From positions 1-64,000 of the forward strand of contig CAVIQL010000002.1 in assembly GCA_963644855.1 (NCBI GenBank): DNA of 64,000 nt, given 5' to 3'. The translations under genes and the position numbers were made by a program. This DNA comes from UBA6398 sp963644855 (lineage in GTDB: Bacteria; Bacteroidota; Bacteroidia; Bacteroidales; Bacteroidaceae). Positions 14,684 to 23,558 of this stretch are shown in pieces. Position 1 is the first letter of the stretch. Every line of letters starts with the position of its first letter. The notes beneath the pieces were generated by a model. It was not told the origin of the DNA, did no database searches, and was given only the letters and a program-made list of their open reading frames with translations.

Positions 14684-16101
14684 TTCAAGAAAGTATAGTT
14701 CATATTAAGATTGTCGCGGTTGCCAGAGAATTTAAGTTTGGCAACGTGTCCGTTTACAGTGCGCACCAGAAAAGTTTTGCCGCTTACGTTTCCGTTTTCG
14801 TCGAGAGTGCTCGCCGCACTTGCCGAAAAATGTCCGGGGTGAAAGGTTGACACGCTAAACGTGTTGTTTCCCAACTGCAAAGTACGCCCATTGATGTTTC
14901 GGCAAACGTATTCCACCGGTTTGGAACCGCGATAGTCGAACACAGAAAGGTATTCAATAGTACCCTCACCCGCTTTTCCACGCTGACTACGCACTACGTC
15001 GAGAAAATAACGCCCATACTGCGCATTTTCAGAAGTCATGTGGTCGGTATAGTCAAGTCCGAATTCCAAGATACCCTTTGTTGCCAAATCGCCATAGCTT
15101 CCCGTCATTGCGTAGTCGCCTCCCTGGTTTGAAACAATTATACTGTTGTAATTGTTTGTCGAGGAATGGGCATACGGATTGGCTTCTGCGGCAAAAGAGA
15201 AACGCAAATCGTTGCGCGAAGAATAGTTCACACGAATCTTAAACATGATTTTCGGTTCATGAACATATACATCGCAGCCTTGCATAGTAGAACTTAATAT
15301 TATTTCGCTCACATTGTCGCGATCGGTAAAGTAATAATAGGGCAAATAAAAGCGTCCTTGATCGCTCCACCAACGTCCCCATGTATTTACCACGATAAAC
15401 GCGCCATAATGTGTATTGCCCTGTTCGTCCGTACTCTCCACCGTGTCGTCATAACCTGCGATAGTAAGTGCATGAGCACCGCGAGTAGCAAGTTTAGTAA
15501 GAATAGACTTATATCCGGTAAGGCTCGGTCCACTATAATTATTGTTTATCGTCCAATCGCTTGACTGTGTTGAAAACGTCAATACGCCTCCTGCCTTAGA
15601 ACCATTACCGTGGTCGTAGAGATATTGTTTGATTGCCTCAACGCCATCATCGGTAGAATCATCAAACTTCGTGATTTTCTTAACACGATAACGAGCGGCA
15701 TTATGATATTTCTCGTATCCCGACGCCCACTTAAACTGATAAACCGAAGAATAACCATAGTCGGCCTCTGACATAACGCCAAAATTTTTGGCAATCATCA
15801 ATCCCTCATCAACAAAACCGCCAGTATCGTCTCCGTCGTTAACCATATTCCAAGTAAAAAGGTACGCAAACTGATTGGCTGTGCTTGCCGAAGCATTACG
15901 ATCGAGCAGACAATTTATTTCATAGGTAAACATATAGCCGATGCCCGAAGCCTGCGCACACGAACCACCTTTTTGATCTATTATTGGCGGGAAATATGAA
16001 AGTTTTGAATTGTCGACAAACGTTGGAAGTGCGGCAGCATTTAGCCCGCAAGCCATTAACGCCGCAACAACAACGCTTTTCTTTATATGTATAAGTTTCA
16101 T
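14680..16101 (-). CDS. Secreted papain-like (C1) cysteine peptidase
   Basis: A 473-residue protein with a signal peptide (VVVAALMACGLNAAA). The C1 catalytic set is present: Cys48 in QKGGSCAQASG, His210 in RGAHALTIAGYDD and Asn239 in VVNTWG, with the oxyanion Gln43. The catalytic domain starts almost at the mature N-terminus, so there is no long propeptide. The C-terminal 200 residues form a beta-rich region; its last 35 residues (FLVRTVNGHVAKLKF) resemble the C-terminal strands of HmuY-type proteins. It lies 7 bp after the second C25-like gene and overlaps the HmuY-like gene, so all four are one operon. Confidence 0.85.
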   Translation of the reverse strand: MKLIHIKKSVVVAALMACGLNAAALPTFVDNSKLSYFPPIIDQKGGSCAQASGIGYMFTYEINCLLDRNASASTANQFAYLFTWNMVNDGDDTGGFVDEGLMIAKNFGVMSEADYGYSSVYQFKWASGYEKYHNAARYRVKKITKFDDSTDDGVEAIKQYLYDHGNGSKAGGVLTFSTQSSDWTINNNYSGPSLTGYKSILTKLATRGAHALTIAGYDDTVESTDEQGNTHYGAFIVVNTWGRWWSDQGRFYLPYYYFTDRDNVSEIILSSTMQGCDVYVHEPKIMFKIRVNYSSRNDLRFSFAAEANPYAHSSTNNYNSIIVSNQGGDYAMTGSYGDLATKGILEFGLDYTDHMTSENAQYGRYFLDVVRSQRGKAGEGTIEYLSVFDYRGSKPVEYVCRNINGRTLQLGNNTFSVSTFHPGHFSASAASTLDENGNVSGKTFLVRTVNGHVAKLKFSGNRDNLNMNYTFLK

Positions 16102-16108
16102 CGTAGCC

Positions 16109-18298
16109 CTACTTTACACGATTGTATGTTTTGAGAGCCTCCTCGCGTACTTCGGGAGCATAACTATTGTCTTCACTAACCTTTTTTGCAAACTCAGCAA
16201 TCGTTGCAGCCTTGCACGAATAGTTTCTCCACCCAAGCGATTCAAGAATCATTTGTTGTATTTCGGCATCTTTAGTATTCTTCACCGTTTCAATTAAACG
16301 CGGAATCTCGTAAGCGGGAGTAAAGTTGCGAGTTGTGCGTATTGCCAAGCGACGATGTTTAATCGAAGTAGTATCACTGCAAACTTCATCGATATTCTGC
16401 GGCCACCGTGCAGCACTGCTATGAATTGCCTCTGCTATTTTCTCACGTATGTCGGCTTTGTTGAGGTAACAAACACTGTCGTTATCGAACTGACGTTTGA
16501 ACTCGTCCATAAGTTTTTCCTCGGGGAACATGGCAAGTGCGTTCTGTGCGCTAAAATTACAGCGCTTCGAAGTGTTATTGCTTATTGAAATTTTTATGAG
16601 AGAAGGTATCAAACGAAAATCACCGCTTTTTGCGATATCGTTAAGGGCATAACGCTGCACAAGTTCGTAACTATCTTCAACACCAAGCTTCACCGCTTCG
16701 ATAAACTCGTTGCTATGTGTACCGGCGAGTGAAGTAAGCGCCTGCACTCTAACAAGTGCGGATTTCGAAGTGCGGAATATTTTCAACAATTCGGCAGGAG
16801 ATATTTTCCCGGCCTGACTATATTGTTCTATTGCCATGCTACGTAAATCCACAAAGCGCTCGTCGTTCAAATATTTTGCCCAAACTTTGTAATTGTTAGC
16901 GGCAAGCAAAGCATTGATGTCGGGTGCATTTTCTGCAGGAGCAAACGAAAATGTAGGATCGCCTATTACCTGAGATTCAAGATAGCCACTGAAACGGGGA
17001 ATAAATCCTACACTCGCGCCAAGACCAAGTAAGCCCATATAACGATCGCTCCATTTATCTTGTAAGACGTTTACTGAATTAGCTATAACTGCAACTGTTT
17101 TGCCAGAATTGAAGATATATTCGTCGGCAATACAGTCGTCGAGATGGAAAGAACCCGTGAAACATGCATCAATCATAACAACGCGGCAATTGGGTTTGTA
17201 GTCGTGCGCCTTAAAATCGGCAATGGTAAGATCTACATCGGCATCGTCGATAGAATCTTGCTTGATAATTTCTTTATCGTAGGCATTGTCAAGCCAAGAT
17301 GCGGGAACATCGAAAAATTTTGTGAGCTTAGCAGTAATGCTGTCCTTGTCTTTTCCTTTATCATCAACGGCGTGATGAAGATGTGCCCTCATATATGATT
17401 GTATAAACTCTTTGGCTTGCTGAGGAGAGTTTACTTCGGGCAGACCATCGAGATATTGCGTATCGGGGGCGCCATGATGATGAAGAATTGCGTAATCAAG
17501 GTCAATACGTTGGAGTTCATTCATCAGCAAATACTTTGTAATCGGCTGCTGATCGTGAGAAATGTAACTTATTCCGTTTTTTTGTTGATGAAGCCAAGGG
17601 AAATGTTCATAGAGTCCTATTTTCTCATCAATTCGAGCCATTACAGAGCCCGAAACATAACCATGACCATTAAAATATAGCATTTGGTCGAGAACGTTGT
17701 AGCTTCGTTTTTCGGCAACTACCTTACGCAAAAAAGCACGGAGTTTATCATAGCGACTTGTTCCGCCGGCATCAGTGGGACGTACACGACCCGAATAAAT
17801 TGCTGGGCGCAAATACTGGCGCGAATCGGCGGTAAGGGAGTAATAGAAATAGTGTTTAATAGAATCGTCTTGGTCTATAAATTTGAATTTCAAGTCGAAG
17901 TCATCATAAAAACGATCGGAGGGCACGGAAGACTCCCTGCGGTCGTTGTTTTGGTTCATTTTGAACGCCGAAGTCATGTGTTGCGCATCGCGAATCATGG
18001 CAACGGGAATATCGCCAAGCAGAACGGTTCCTTCGATTGGGGCTGTTTTTTGGGTGTGAAGACTTTTGAGCGTAGCACGTATGGAATCGGGCACTCCCCA
18101 ACGGTCTTGCACAATATATACTTTGAGTCCGTTGATATCTTCTATAGCTTTGGCATAATCGTTTATCTCTTTTTTTGCTTCCTGATAGCTTTTGGGGTCA
18201 ACCACAATGGCAAAACCGCGTTTCACAGCGGCTGTTGCTTGAGCCGAAACTGTTATGGCGATTGCCAGAGTTAGGATTTTTGCGATTTTCTTGTACAT
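16109..18298 (-). CDS. Secreted C25-like clan CD peptidase with C-terminal helical repeats (copy 2)
   Basis: A 729-residue protein with a signal peptide (AKILTLAIAITVSAQATAA). The N-terminal half has the gingipain/caspase-type dyad: His275-Gly in AILHHHGAPD and Cys379 in VVMIDACFTGSF; VLLGDIPVAMIRD and SVPSDRFYDD are C25 hallmarks. From about residue 470 onward short helical repeats with the look of HEAT repeats continue to the end. No T9SS sorting tail is recognisable. It is 20 bp downstream of a paralogue with the same architecture and carries an extra segment of about 60 residues between His and Cys. Gingipain-like activity is inferred from the dyad; specificity is unknown. Confidence 0.83.
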   Translation of the reverse strand: MYKKIAKILTLAIAITVSAQATAAVKRGFAIVVDPKSYQEAKKEINDYAKAIEDINGLKVYIVQDRWGVPDSIRATLKSLHTQKTAPIEGTVLLGDIPVAMIRDAQHMTSAFKMNQNNDRRESSVPSDRFYDDFDLKFKFIDQDDSIKHYFYYSLTADSRQYLRPAIYSGRVRPTDAGGTSRYDKLRAFLRKVVAEKRSYNVLDQMLYFNGHGYVSGSVMARIDEKIGLYEHFPWLHQQKNGISYISHDQQPITKYLLMNELQRIDLDYAILHHHGAPDTQYLDGLPEVNSPQQAKEFIQSYMRAHLHHAVDDKGKDKDSITAKLTKFFDVPASWLDNAYDKEIIKQDSIDDADVDLTIADFKAHDYKPNCRVVMIDACFTGSFHLDDCIADEYIFNSGKTVAVIANSVNVLQDKWSDRYMGLLGLGASVGFIPRFSGYLESQVIGDPTFSFAPAENAPDINALLAANNYKVWAKYLNDERFVDLRSMAIEQYSQAGKISPAELLKIFRTSKSALVRVQALTSLAGTHSNEFIEAVKLGVEDSYELVQRYALNDIAKSGDFRLIPSLIKISISNNTSKRCNFSAQNALAMFPEEKLMDEFKRQFDNDSVCYLNKADIREKIAEAIHSSAARWPQNIDEVCSDTTSIKHRRLAIRTTRNFTPAYEIPRLIETVKNTKDAEIQQMILESLGWRNYSCKAATIAEFAKKVSEDNSYAPEVREEALKTYNRVK

Positions 18299-18318
18299 GT
18301 TGTCGTGTAGGTTTGGAA

Positions 18319-20295
18319 TTATTTGAACAGAGTTGTATTGTTTTTTCCGTTATAGGTTATGCGGTTGTAGGTTTTGAGCGCTTCAGAGCGCACAGCCTCG
18401 CTTTCGTTGGAATTGTTGCTTATTTCCTTGGCTATTTTAGCTATTACGGGTGCCTGATACGAATATTTGTACCAACCCATTGCTTCGAGCAGAGCCACGC
18501 GTCGCACATCGTTGCTACTGGTTCTGATATAGTTCATAATATCGGGGATACGCACGTGAGGACAATACAAACGCATGCACGAGGCACTGAAATTAAAAGC
18601 TTTATCTTTGAGAGTGTCGGCAATTATCTCGTTAACTTCTTTCTCCCAATAGTTTGCATATTTTGAAATCACGCTTTGATATTTTGCACCGAGCGAGTCT
18701 TTGTTCACGTAGTTTGCTTTTGCCCACACTTCATCGTAGGCTTTTTGCAGCACACTTTTCGCAAAAAATTCCACAGCCATTCTTGCGTCGGCGCTAACGC
18801 GTGCCGAAGCACTGTTGTCGGTCCAGATTTTCACCAAAGGCTTTGCCAACTGTTTGCTACCGTTTGTCTTGGCATAATTAACGGCGAAGCGCTGCACCAT
18901 TTCGGCTTTGTCGTCAAGGGCAACGGTTATGCCTTTCACGAAATCGGTTCCGCCTGCACGGGCAAGCAGTTGCAGGGCTTGCATTCTCACTTGGTCGAAA
19001 GACGATGTCTTTAATGTTTCGAGCAATTGTGCCGAAGATACTTTGCCTTTTTCGAAGTTTTGCATGAGTTTCAAGGATATTCCGTCGGCTGTGGCACTTT
19101 CCTTAATTTTGGTCTCGGGAGCAAAAAAGAATGTGGGGTCGCCAATGATGTGGCTCTCGAGAAGTTCTTGATAGTCGTTGATTTCGCCTATTGTATGTGA
19201 ATAAGCGAGCAACCCTATCAGGCGATCATACCATTTGTCTTGTATCACGTTTACAGTTCCGCCCATGCATGCCACTGTTTTTCCGTCAGAAAAAATATAC
19301 TCGTTGGCAATGCAGTCGGAATTTTGGAAAGCGCCGTTGTAGCATGCGTCGAAAATCACAACGCGCGAATTTGGGCGATAGTTATAAGCCGCGAAATCGG
19401 GCAGATGCAAATCGCGGTGAAGGGCATCTATCGAGTCGGGGACGTCTTTGTTGGCCTTGCAGAGATACTGTGTGTCGAAATCGCCATGATGGTGCAGAAT
19501 GCTCAAATCAAGGTCTTCTCTCTGCAATTCATTCATGAGAGTGGCTTTGATATATTTCTCCTGAGAATGATCGATATACTTTATGGATTGCTCGCTACTG
19601 TTTTTGAGCCATGGGAAATGCTCGTAGTATTGCGCTTTCTCGTCCATGGCAGCCACACGGCTTTCGTTGAGCGAACCTTGTCCTGTGAAAAAGAAAATGC
19701 GGTCGAGTTTGTTGCCAGCGAGTTTCTCTGCCACGGCTTTTCTAAGGAATTTGCGAAGTTTGTCGTATCGACTTGTTCCGCCGACATCGGTAGGACGTAT
19801 GCGCCCCGTGTATATATTGGATTTTATATATTGGTCGCCGTCGGCAAGAAGTGAGTAGTAGAACAAAGTTGAAGTGCTGTCTTTTTCAAGATAGCGAAAT
19901 TTCAGTCCAAAGTCGTCGTAGAAGCGGTCGGAAGGGACAGACGATTTTTCCTTGGATAGCTTTTGGCTCATCTTGAAAGCCGATGTGAGATGTTGGGCGT
20001 CGCGTATCATTGGAATTGGTATGTCTCCAATAAAAACCGCTCCCTGTATTTGCCCTTTGCTATACATTGAATAGAGGCAAGAACGTATGGAATCGGGCAC
20101 TCCCCAACGGTCTTCAATAGTATAAACCTTAATTTTGTTTACCTGCTCTATGGTGCGGGCATAAGCTTCTACCTCGGTTTTTGCCTGGGCATGGCTTTGT
20201 GGATCGATAATAATGGCAAATCCTTTCGCCGCCTTGGTTGGCTGCAAAAGGACAAGTGTCATCGATAAAAGAATTGCAATTCTCTTTTTGGTCAT
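18319..20295 (-). CDS. Secreted C25-like clan CD peptidase with C-terminal helical repeats (copy 1)
   Basis: A 658-residue paralogue of the next gene. Signal peptide (IAILLSMTLVLLQPTKAA), C25 core with VFIGDIPIPMIRD, SVPSDRFYDD, His270-Gly in ILHHHGDFDTQYL and Cys318 in VVIFDACYNGAF, then helical repeats in the last 230 residues (for example EAVRSEALKTYNRI). I chose the ATG at 20295, which starts directly at the signal peptide; an in-frame upstream ATG adds 17 charged residues. It is the first gene of the operon C25-C25-C1-HmuY-like. Upstream lies array 6, and no TAxxTTTG box was found there. Confidence 0.83.
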   Translation of the reverse strand: MTKKRIAILLSMTLVLLQPTKAAKGFAIIIDPQSHAQAKTEVEAYARTIEQVNKIKVYTIEDRWGVPDSIRSCLYSMYSKGQIQGAVFIGDIPIPMIRDAQHLTSAFKMSQKLSKEKSSVPSDRFYDDFGLKFRYLEKDSTSTLFYYSLLADGDQYIKSNIYTGRIRPTDVGGTSRYDKLRKFLRKAVAEKLAGNKLDRIFFFTGQGSLNESRVAAMDEKAQYYEHFPWLKNSSEQSIKYIDHSQEKYIKATLMNELQREDLDLSILHHHGDFDTQYLCKANKDVPDSIDALHRDLHLPDFAAYNYRPNSRVVIFDACYNGAFQNSDCIANEYIFSDGKTVACMGGTVNVIQDKWYDRLIGLLAYSHTIGEINDYQELLESHIIGDPTFFFAPETKIKESATADGISLKLMQNFEKGKVSSAQLLETLKTSSFDQVRMQALQLLARAGGTDFVKGITVALDDKAEMVQRFAVNYAKTNGSKQLAKPLVKIWTDNSASARVSADARMAVEFFAKSVLQKAYDEVWAKANYVNKDSLGAKYQSVISKYANYWEKEVNEIIADTLKDKAFNFSASCMRLYCPHVRIPDIMNYIRTSSNDVRRVALLEAMGWYKYSYQAPVIAKIAKEISNNSNESEAVRSEALKTYNRITYNGKNNTTLFK

Positions 20296-20400
20296 ATTGT
20301 ATCTGTATCTTGTTTCACGCGGTATTTCCCGTTTTTCCCTATTCATGCAATCAACTATGGCACAAAGTCTTAAAACAACAACGTTTTTCGTGAAAACAAA

Positions 20401-20484
20401 GTCCGATATAATTTAAATTATATGGCTTGAAATTTAAATTAGGTCTGACATCGTAAAAACGATATCCGATGTAGTTTTTTGACA
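20401..20484. repeat. 21-bp-grid array 6 (4 units)
   Basis: GTCCGAT at 20401, ATGGCTT at 20422, GTCTGAC at 20443, ATCCGAT at 20464. It lies between the DUF6850 stop and the C25-like operon start. Confidence 0.85.
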
Positions 20485-20537
20485 TCGCCAATCAGTTTTC
20501 CCTCTTCTCGAAATGTGCCTTGGTCAAGGCACAAGAA

Positions 20538-22124
20538 TCAAAGTGTAAGACTAAGTCCGAAGTCTACAAAGGTCTTTGATTTTCCGTCGTAGAGAGTACT
20601 ATATTCGTTGTCGCCGTTATAGAATCGGCTCGTGCTTTGTGCGTAAACAGTGAGCCAAGTGGGAGTTTTGTAGATATGCACTGGAATGTTCAAAGCAGCA
20701 CGCACATTAAAGCCAACGCTTTTTGCCGTGGCATATTCAAACATCGGTGCGGTGTATTCGGTGTAGAGTTTGTTGCGAACCGTGCCAAATGTCGGCGTTC
20801 CCAAACCCAAGCGATAAAATGCTCCGAGTGAGGTTTCGAGTCTCAGCGAATTGAGGCTCCAAAACTTGGTGCCCGATGCAAACAAATCGGCCATGGCATA
20901 TTTTTGATTGTTAACGTCAACCTCATACTGCTTTATGTCGGTATTGTCAACGCTTGCCTTTACTCGTGCAGACCAGTTTGGCAAACCGCTTTGCAGACCA
21001 TCGATGCGATATTCCAAAGATGCGCCCGAATATATCGACTCATGCACCTTGTCTTTGCTCAACACGTCGAAATAAACTCGGTTGGCATGCTCAATATCTA
21101 CCCTTCTCTGCTGATCATACCAGTATCCGTTTCCTGCAACAAGGTATGCATTCAAAAGAATGTTGTGTCGCAAGTCATCGCTGCCGAATGTAAGGCGATC
21201 GTAGAGCGACAATTTAATGTCGTCATAGTCTCCGCCCTTGAAAGTATAGCTCGACCCGCCGTCTTCGGCCTTTTCTGAATTAGCCTTAAAGCCAAGCTCG
21301 AGCAAATTGTCAAACCCTCCGAATTTTGCATTCCATTGTGCATTCACTCCAAGGCGCAAACCCTTGTAGTCGCGGGTATAGCTGTAATTATCGTTTGATG
21401 TAAACGATTGGTAATCGCCCATGCCTTTCATGAGAAAGTAAACCCTTGTGAGCAAACCGTTGATAATTGTATGCGAAATGTTTGAACGGTAAATATCAAC
21501 GTCAGCCGAAAGTCCCACATTGTGATTGTCGGAAAGTTTGTACCATGCGCCCGGATTAACCTCAAAATGCATTGAGTTGGTCTTGGGACGCGGATCTTCC
21601 TGGTCGGACAAACTTCCAACGTTATACTTCAATTTCAAGCCTGCAACAAACTTGTCGTTGAACTTATAGGCTGCGCCCATGTGCAAATCAAACTCTTCGG
21701 TGGTAACGTTGCTTTCGACAGAATCTCCGAGCACAAACGGATTTTCAATACTCATCATGTATGCGTTGCTCCAGCAATGTTTGTAATCCTTACTGTTTAT
21801 ATACTTGATATTTCCGGACAAGCTGAATTTTCCAATCTGTTTCAATCCGGAAATATCAAGGCTGAAATCATTATGCTTGCTTGACGCATTTACAGCATTG
21901 AATTTTCCCCGTTCCAAATGCCCGTTAAACGTAACGTCGGCCAATGTCTTCACCTTGTTGAACGATAAAGCCGCGGGATTGTGGCTCTCGCTATAAATAT
22001 TGTTGAGAAAGTTCAGTTCTTTGTAGTTAAGTCGGTCGGCACGTGTGGTATCACTGCCAGAAGATGCGGCTTCTGCGTTGGCTGAAATCGCTAATAGGGT
22101 GATAAAGAAGAAAACTTTTCTCAT
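20538..22124 (-). CDS. DUF6850 family outer membrane beta-barrel protein
   Basis: A 528-residue protein with a signal peptide (VFFFITLLAISANAEA). The body is a series of amphipathic strands rich in Tyr, Phe and Asn and ends in TFVDFGLSLTL, with an alternating hydrophobic C-terminus, as outer membrane barrels do. The early NFLNNIYSESHNPAALSF segment resembles the DUF6850 N-terminus. In Bacteroidales this family is found next to DUF4876 lipoproteins and TonB receptors, as here. The precise role is unknown. A strong hairpin at 22169-22202 separates it from DUF4876, so its expression may depend on readthrough. Confidence 0.78.
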   Translation of the reverse strand: MRKVFFFITLLAISANAEAASSGSDTTRADRLNYKELNFLNNIYSESHNPAALSFNKVKTLADVTFNGHLERGKFNAVNASSKHNDFSLDISGLKQIGKFSLSGNIKYINSKDYKHCWSNAYMMSIENPFVLGDSVESNVTTEEFDLHMGAAYKFNDKFVAGLKLKYNVGSLSDQEDPRPKTNSMHFEVNPGAWYKLSDNHNVGLSADVDIYRSNISHTIINGLLTRVYFLMKGMGDYQSFTSNDNYSYTRDYKGLRLGVNAQWNAKFGGFDNLLELGFKANSEKAEDGGSSYTFKGGDYDDIKLSLYDRLTFGSDDLRHNILLNAYLVAGNGYWYDQQRRVDIEHANRVYFDVLSKDKVHESIYSGASLEYRIDGLQSGLPNWSARVKASVDNTDIKQYEVDVNNQKYAMADLFASGTKFWSLNSLRLETSLGAFYRLGLGTPTFGTVRNKLYTEYTAPMFEYATAKSVGFNVRAALNIPVHIYKTPTWLTVYAQSTSRFYNGDNEYSTLYDGKSKTFVDFGLSLTL

Positions 22125-22168
22125 TTTTGTTTCTGTTTGTTGGGATATGGTTTGATAAAAATTTTAAT

Positions 22169-22202
22169 CAAAGGGGCGGCGGTTGTTTTTGCCGCCCCTT
22201 TG
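22169..22202 (-). terminator. Hairpin between DUF4876 and DUF6850 genes
   Basis: A perfect 12-bp GC-rich stem (CAAAGGGGCGGC with GCCGCCCCTTTG) with a 10-nt loop, followed on the minus strand by an AT-rich stretch. No clear promoter follows before the DUF6850 gene, so it may be a partial terminator that lowers downstream expression. Confidence 0.75.
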
Positions 22203-22220
22203 TATTTTTAGAATGCAGGA

Positions 22221-23393
22221 TTAGTCTTCTTTGAGAGGCTGATTTGTTTCGAAGTCCTCAGAAGAATTGTTTGTATCCTGATAGTATTTTCTGCCGTTCA
22301 CAGTTTTTGCAACCTTGCGGCGTTCGCATTTTCCAGCATAAGAGTCGCTGCAAAGCACACCCTGCTTGTCGTCTTTTGCAAGGAAGAAGCCATAGTGTTC
22401 GGTTGCCTTAGCATTCCAAACGTCTACTGCATCGAGCACATACTTCGAAGGAATCATCATATATTCCATGGTGCCGGTTGTACCAGGAGTGGTTTGGAAA
22501 TTATTAGCATCGGCTGCGAATGCTTCAGGAGTAATTCCGTCGGGAAGTTTCACGAGTGCAAGTGCGATAGACTGCACACCGAAGCCCCACATAGGCATGT
22601 ATTTATTGTTTGTAAAGATAACTTTGAGGTTCTTTGCGGGATAGTCAACTTCTTGTGAGTTGTAGTCGAGATATACTTCCCAATCGGCGTTGCTCAAATC
22701 GGGGCAAGCGGGATCGTTAGCGTGATCGGCATCAGCATGATTGGTTGCATCGTTTGCGATAAGCACGCTCTCACCCGGCTGAATGGGATAGTCTTTGCCG
22801 CTTCCGGGGAATGCGAGCACAGCACCGTTTGCCATTGGATAAAGGTCGGTAATTCCGTTTGCTTGCCATGCATTTTGTGTTGTTTGTCCAGCGAGTGCGG
22901 AAGCGAGAATCAAGTTGTCGAGATATTGAACTTCGTCGCTGTTGTTCACGATTTCAAAGTAGGAATCTTTGATGTAGTAGAGTTTACCACCAGCATTGTA
23001 AATGGTCTTGAAGATGAGGGTAGACTGATTAACTTTGCTGAGATCGATTGTAACGTTGGTCTGAGCATAAACGTTTGCCTTTGCGAGACCGCTTACCGAT
23101 GCCGTAGCTTCGTCGATTACTTTGCCGTTTGCAGAGAATGTATATACGCCCTGCTTAAGCACAAAAGAGGCAGTGTTGCCAGTAACAGCCACTGTGTCGG
23201 AAATGCCTTTGTCGCTCGTTGCAACAATCTTGAGATCGGAAATGTTGTCGAACGCTACACCGTCAACAGAGTTGAGGCTCACGGTTACGGGATAGGATTT
23301 CAATCCTCCGTTGTCAGAGCTGCAGGCTGAGAAAGCCACTGCTGCGCCGATGAACAGCGTTGCTGCGAAAAGTTTGTTGATAAATTTCTTCAT
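22221..23393 (-). CDS. DUF4876 family lipoprotein
   Basis: A 390-residue lipoprotein (Cys24 in VAFSACSSD). The first part is a beta-sandwich-like region (about 30-120) resembling carboxypeptidase-regulatory folds; from YYIKDSYFEIVNNSDEVQYL onward it matches the DUF4876 pattern, including LAFPGSGKDYPIQPGESVLIAND. The lipoprotein is probably surface-exposed and partners the TonB receptor directly upstream, much as SusD-type proteins do, although it is not SusD-like in sequence. The ligand is unknown. It is preceded by array 7 and followed by a hairpin. Confidence 0.85.
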   Translation of the reverse strand: MKKFINKLFAATLFIGAAVAFSACSSDNGGLKSYPVTVSLNSVDGVAFDNISDLKIVATSDKGISDTVAVTGNTASFVLKQGVYTFSANGKVIDEATASVSGLAKANVYAQTNVTIDLSKVNQSTLIFKTIYNAGGKLYYIKDSYFEIVNNSDEVQYLDNLILASALAGQTTQNAWQANGITDLYPMANGAVLAFPGSGKDYPIQPGESVLIANDATNHADADHANDPACPDLSNADWEVYLDYNSQEVDYPAKNLKVIFTNNKYMPMWGFGVQSIALALVKLPDGITPEAFAADANNFQTTPGTTGTMEYMMIPSKYVLDAVDVWNAKATEHYGFFLAKDDKQGVLCSDSYAGKCERRKVAKTVNGRKYYQDTNNSSEDFETNQPLKED

Positions 23394-23460
23394 TTTGTTT
23401 GTTGTTTTTTGAAGTTGTTTATTTGTTGTTTTGTAGTGTCTTTTTATTGCTAAAACTAAT

Positions 23461-23544
23461 GTCGGATATTTTTCAAATAATGTCAGACATTTTTTAAAAA
23501 AGGTCGGATATTATTTTTACGATATGCCTTATTGTTTTTTCATT
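23461..23544. repeat. 21-bp-grid array 7 (4 units)
   Basis: GTCGGAT at 23461, GTCAGAC at 23482, GTCGGAT at 23503, ATGCCTT at 23524. It sits between the TonB receptor stop and the DUF4876 start, inside what should be one operon. Confidence 0.88.
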
Positions 23545-23558
23545 GCCTAATTTCGTTT

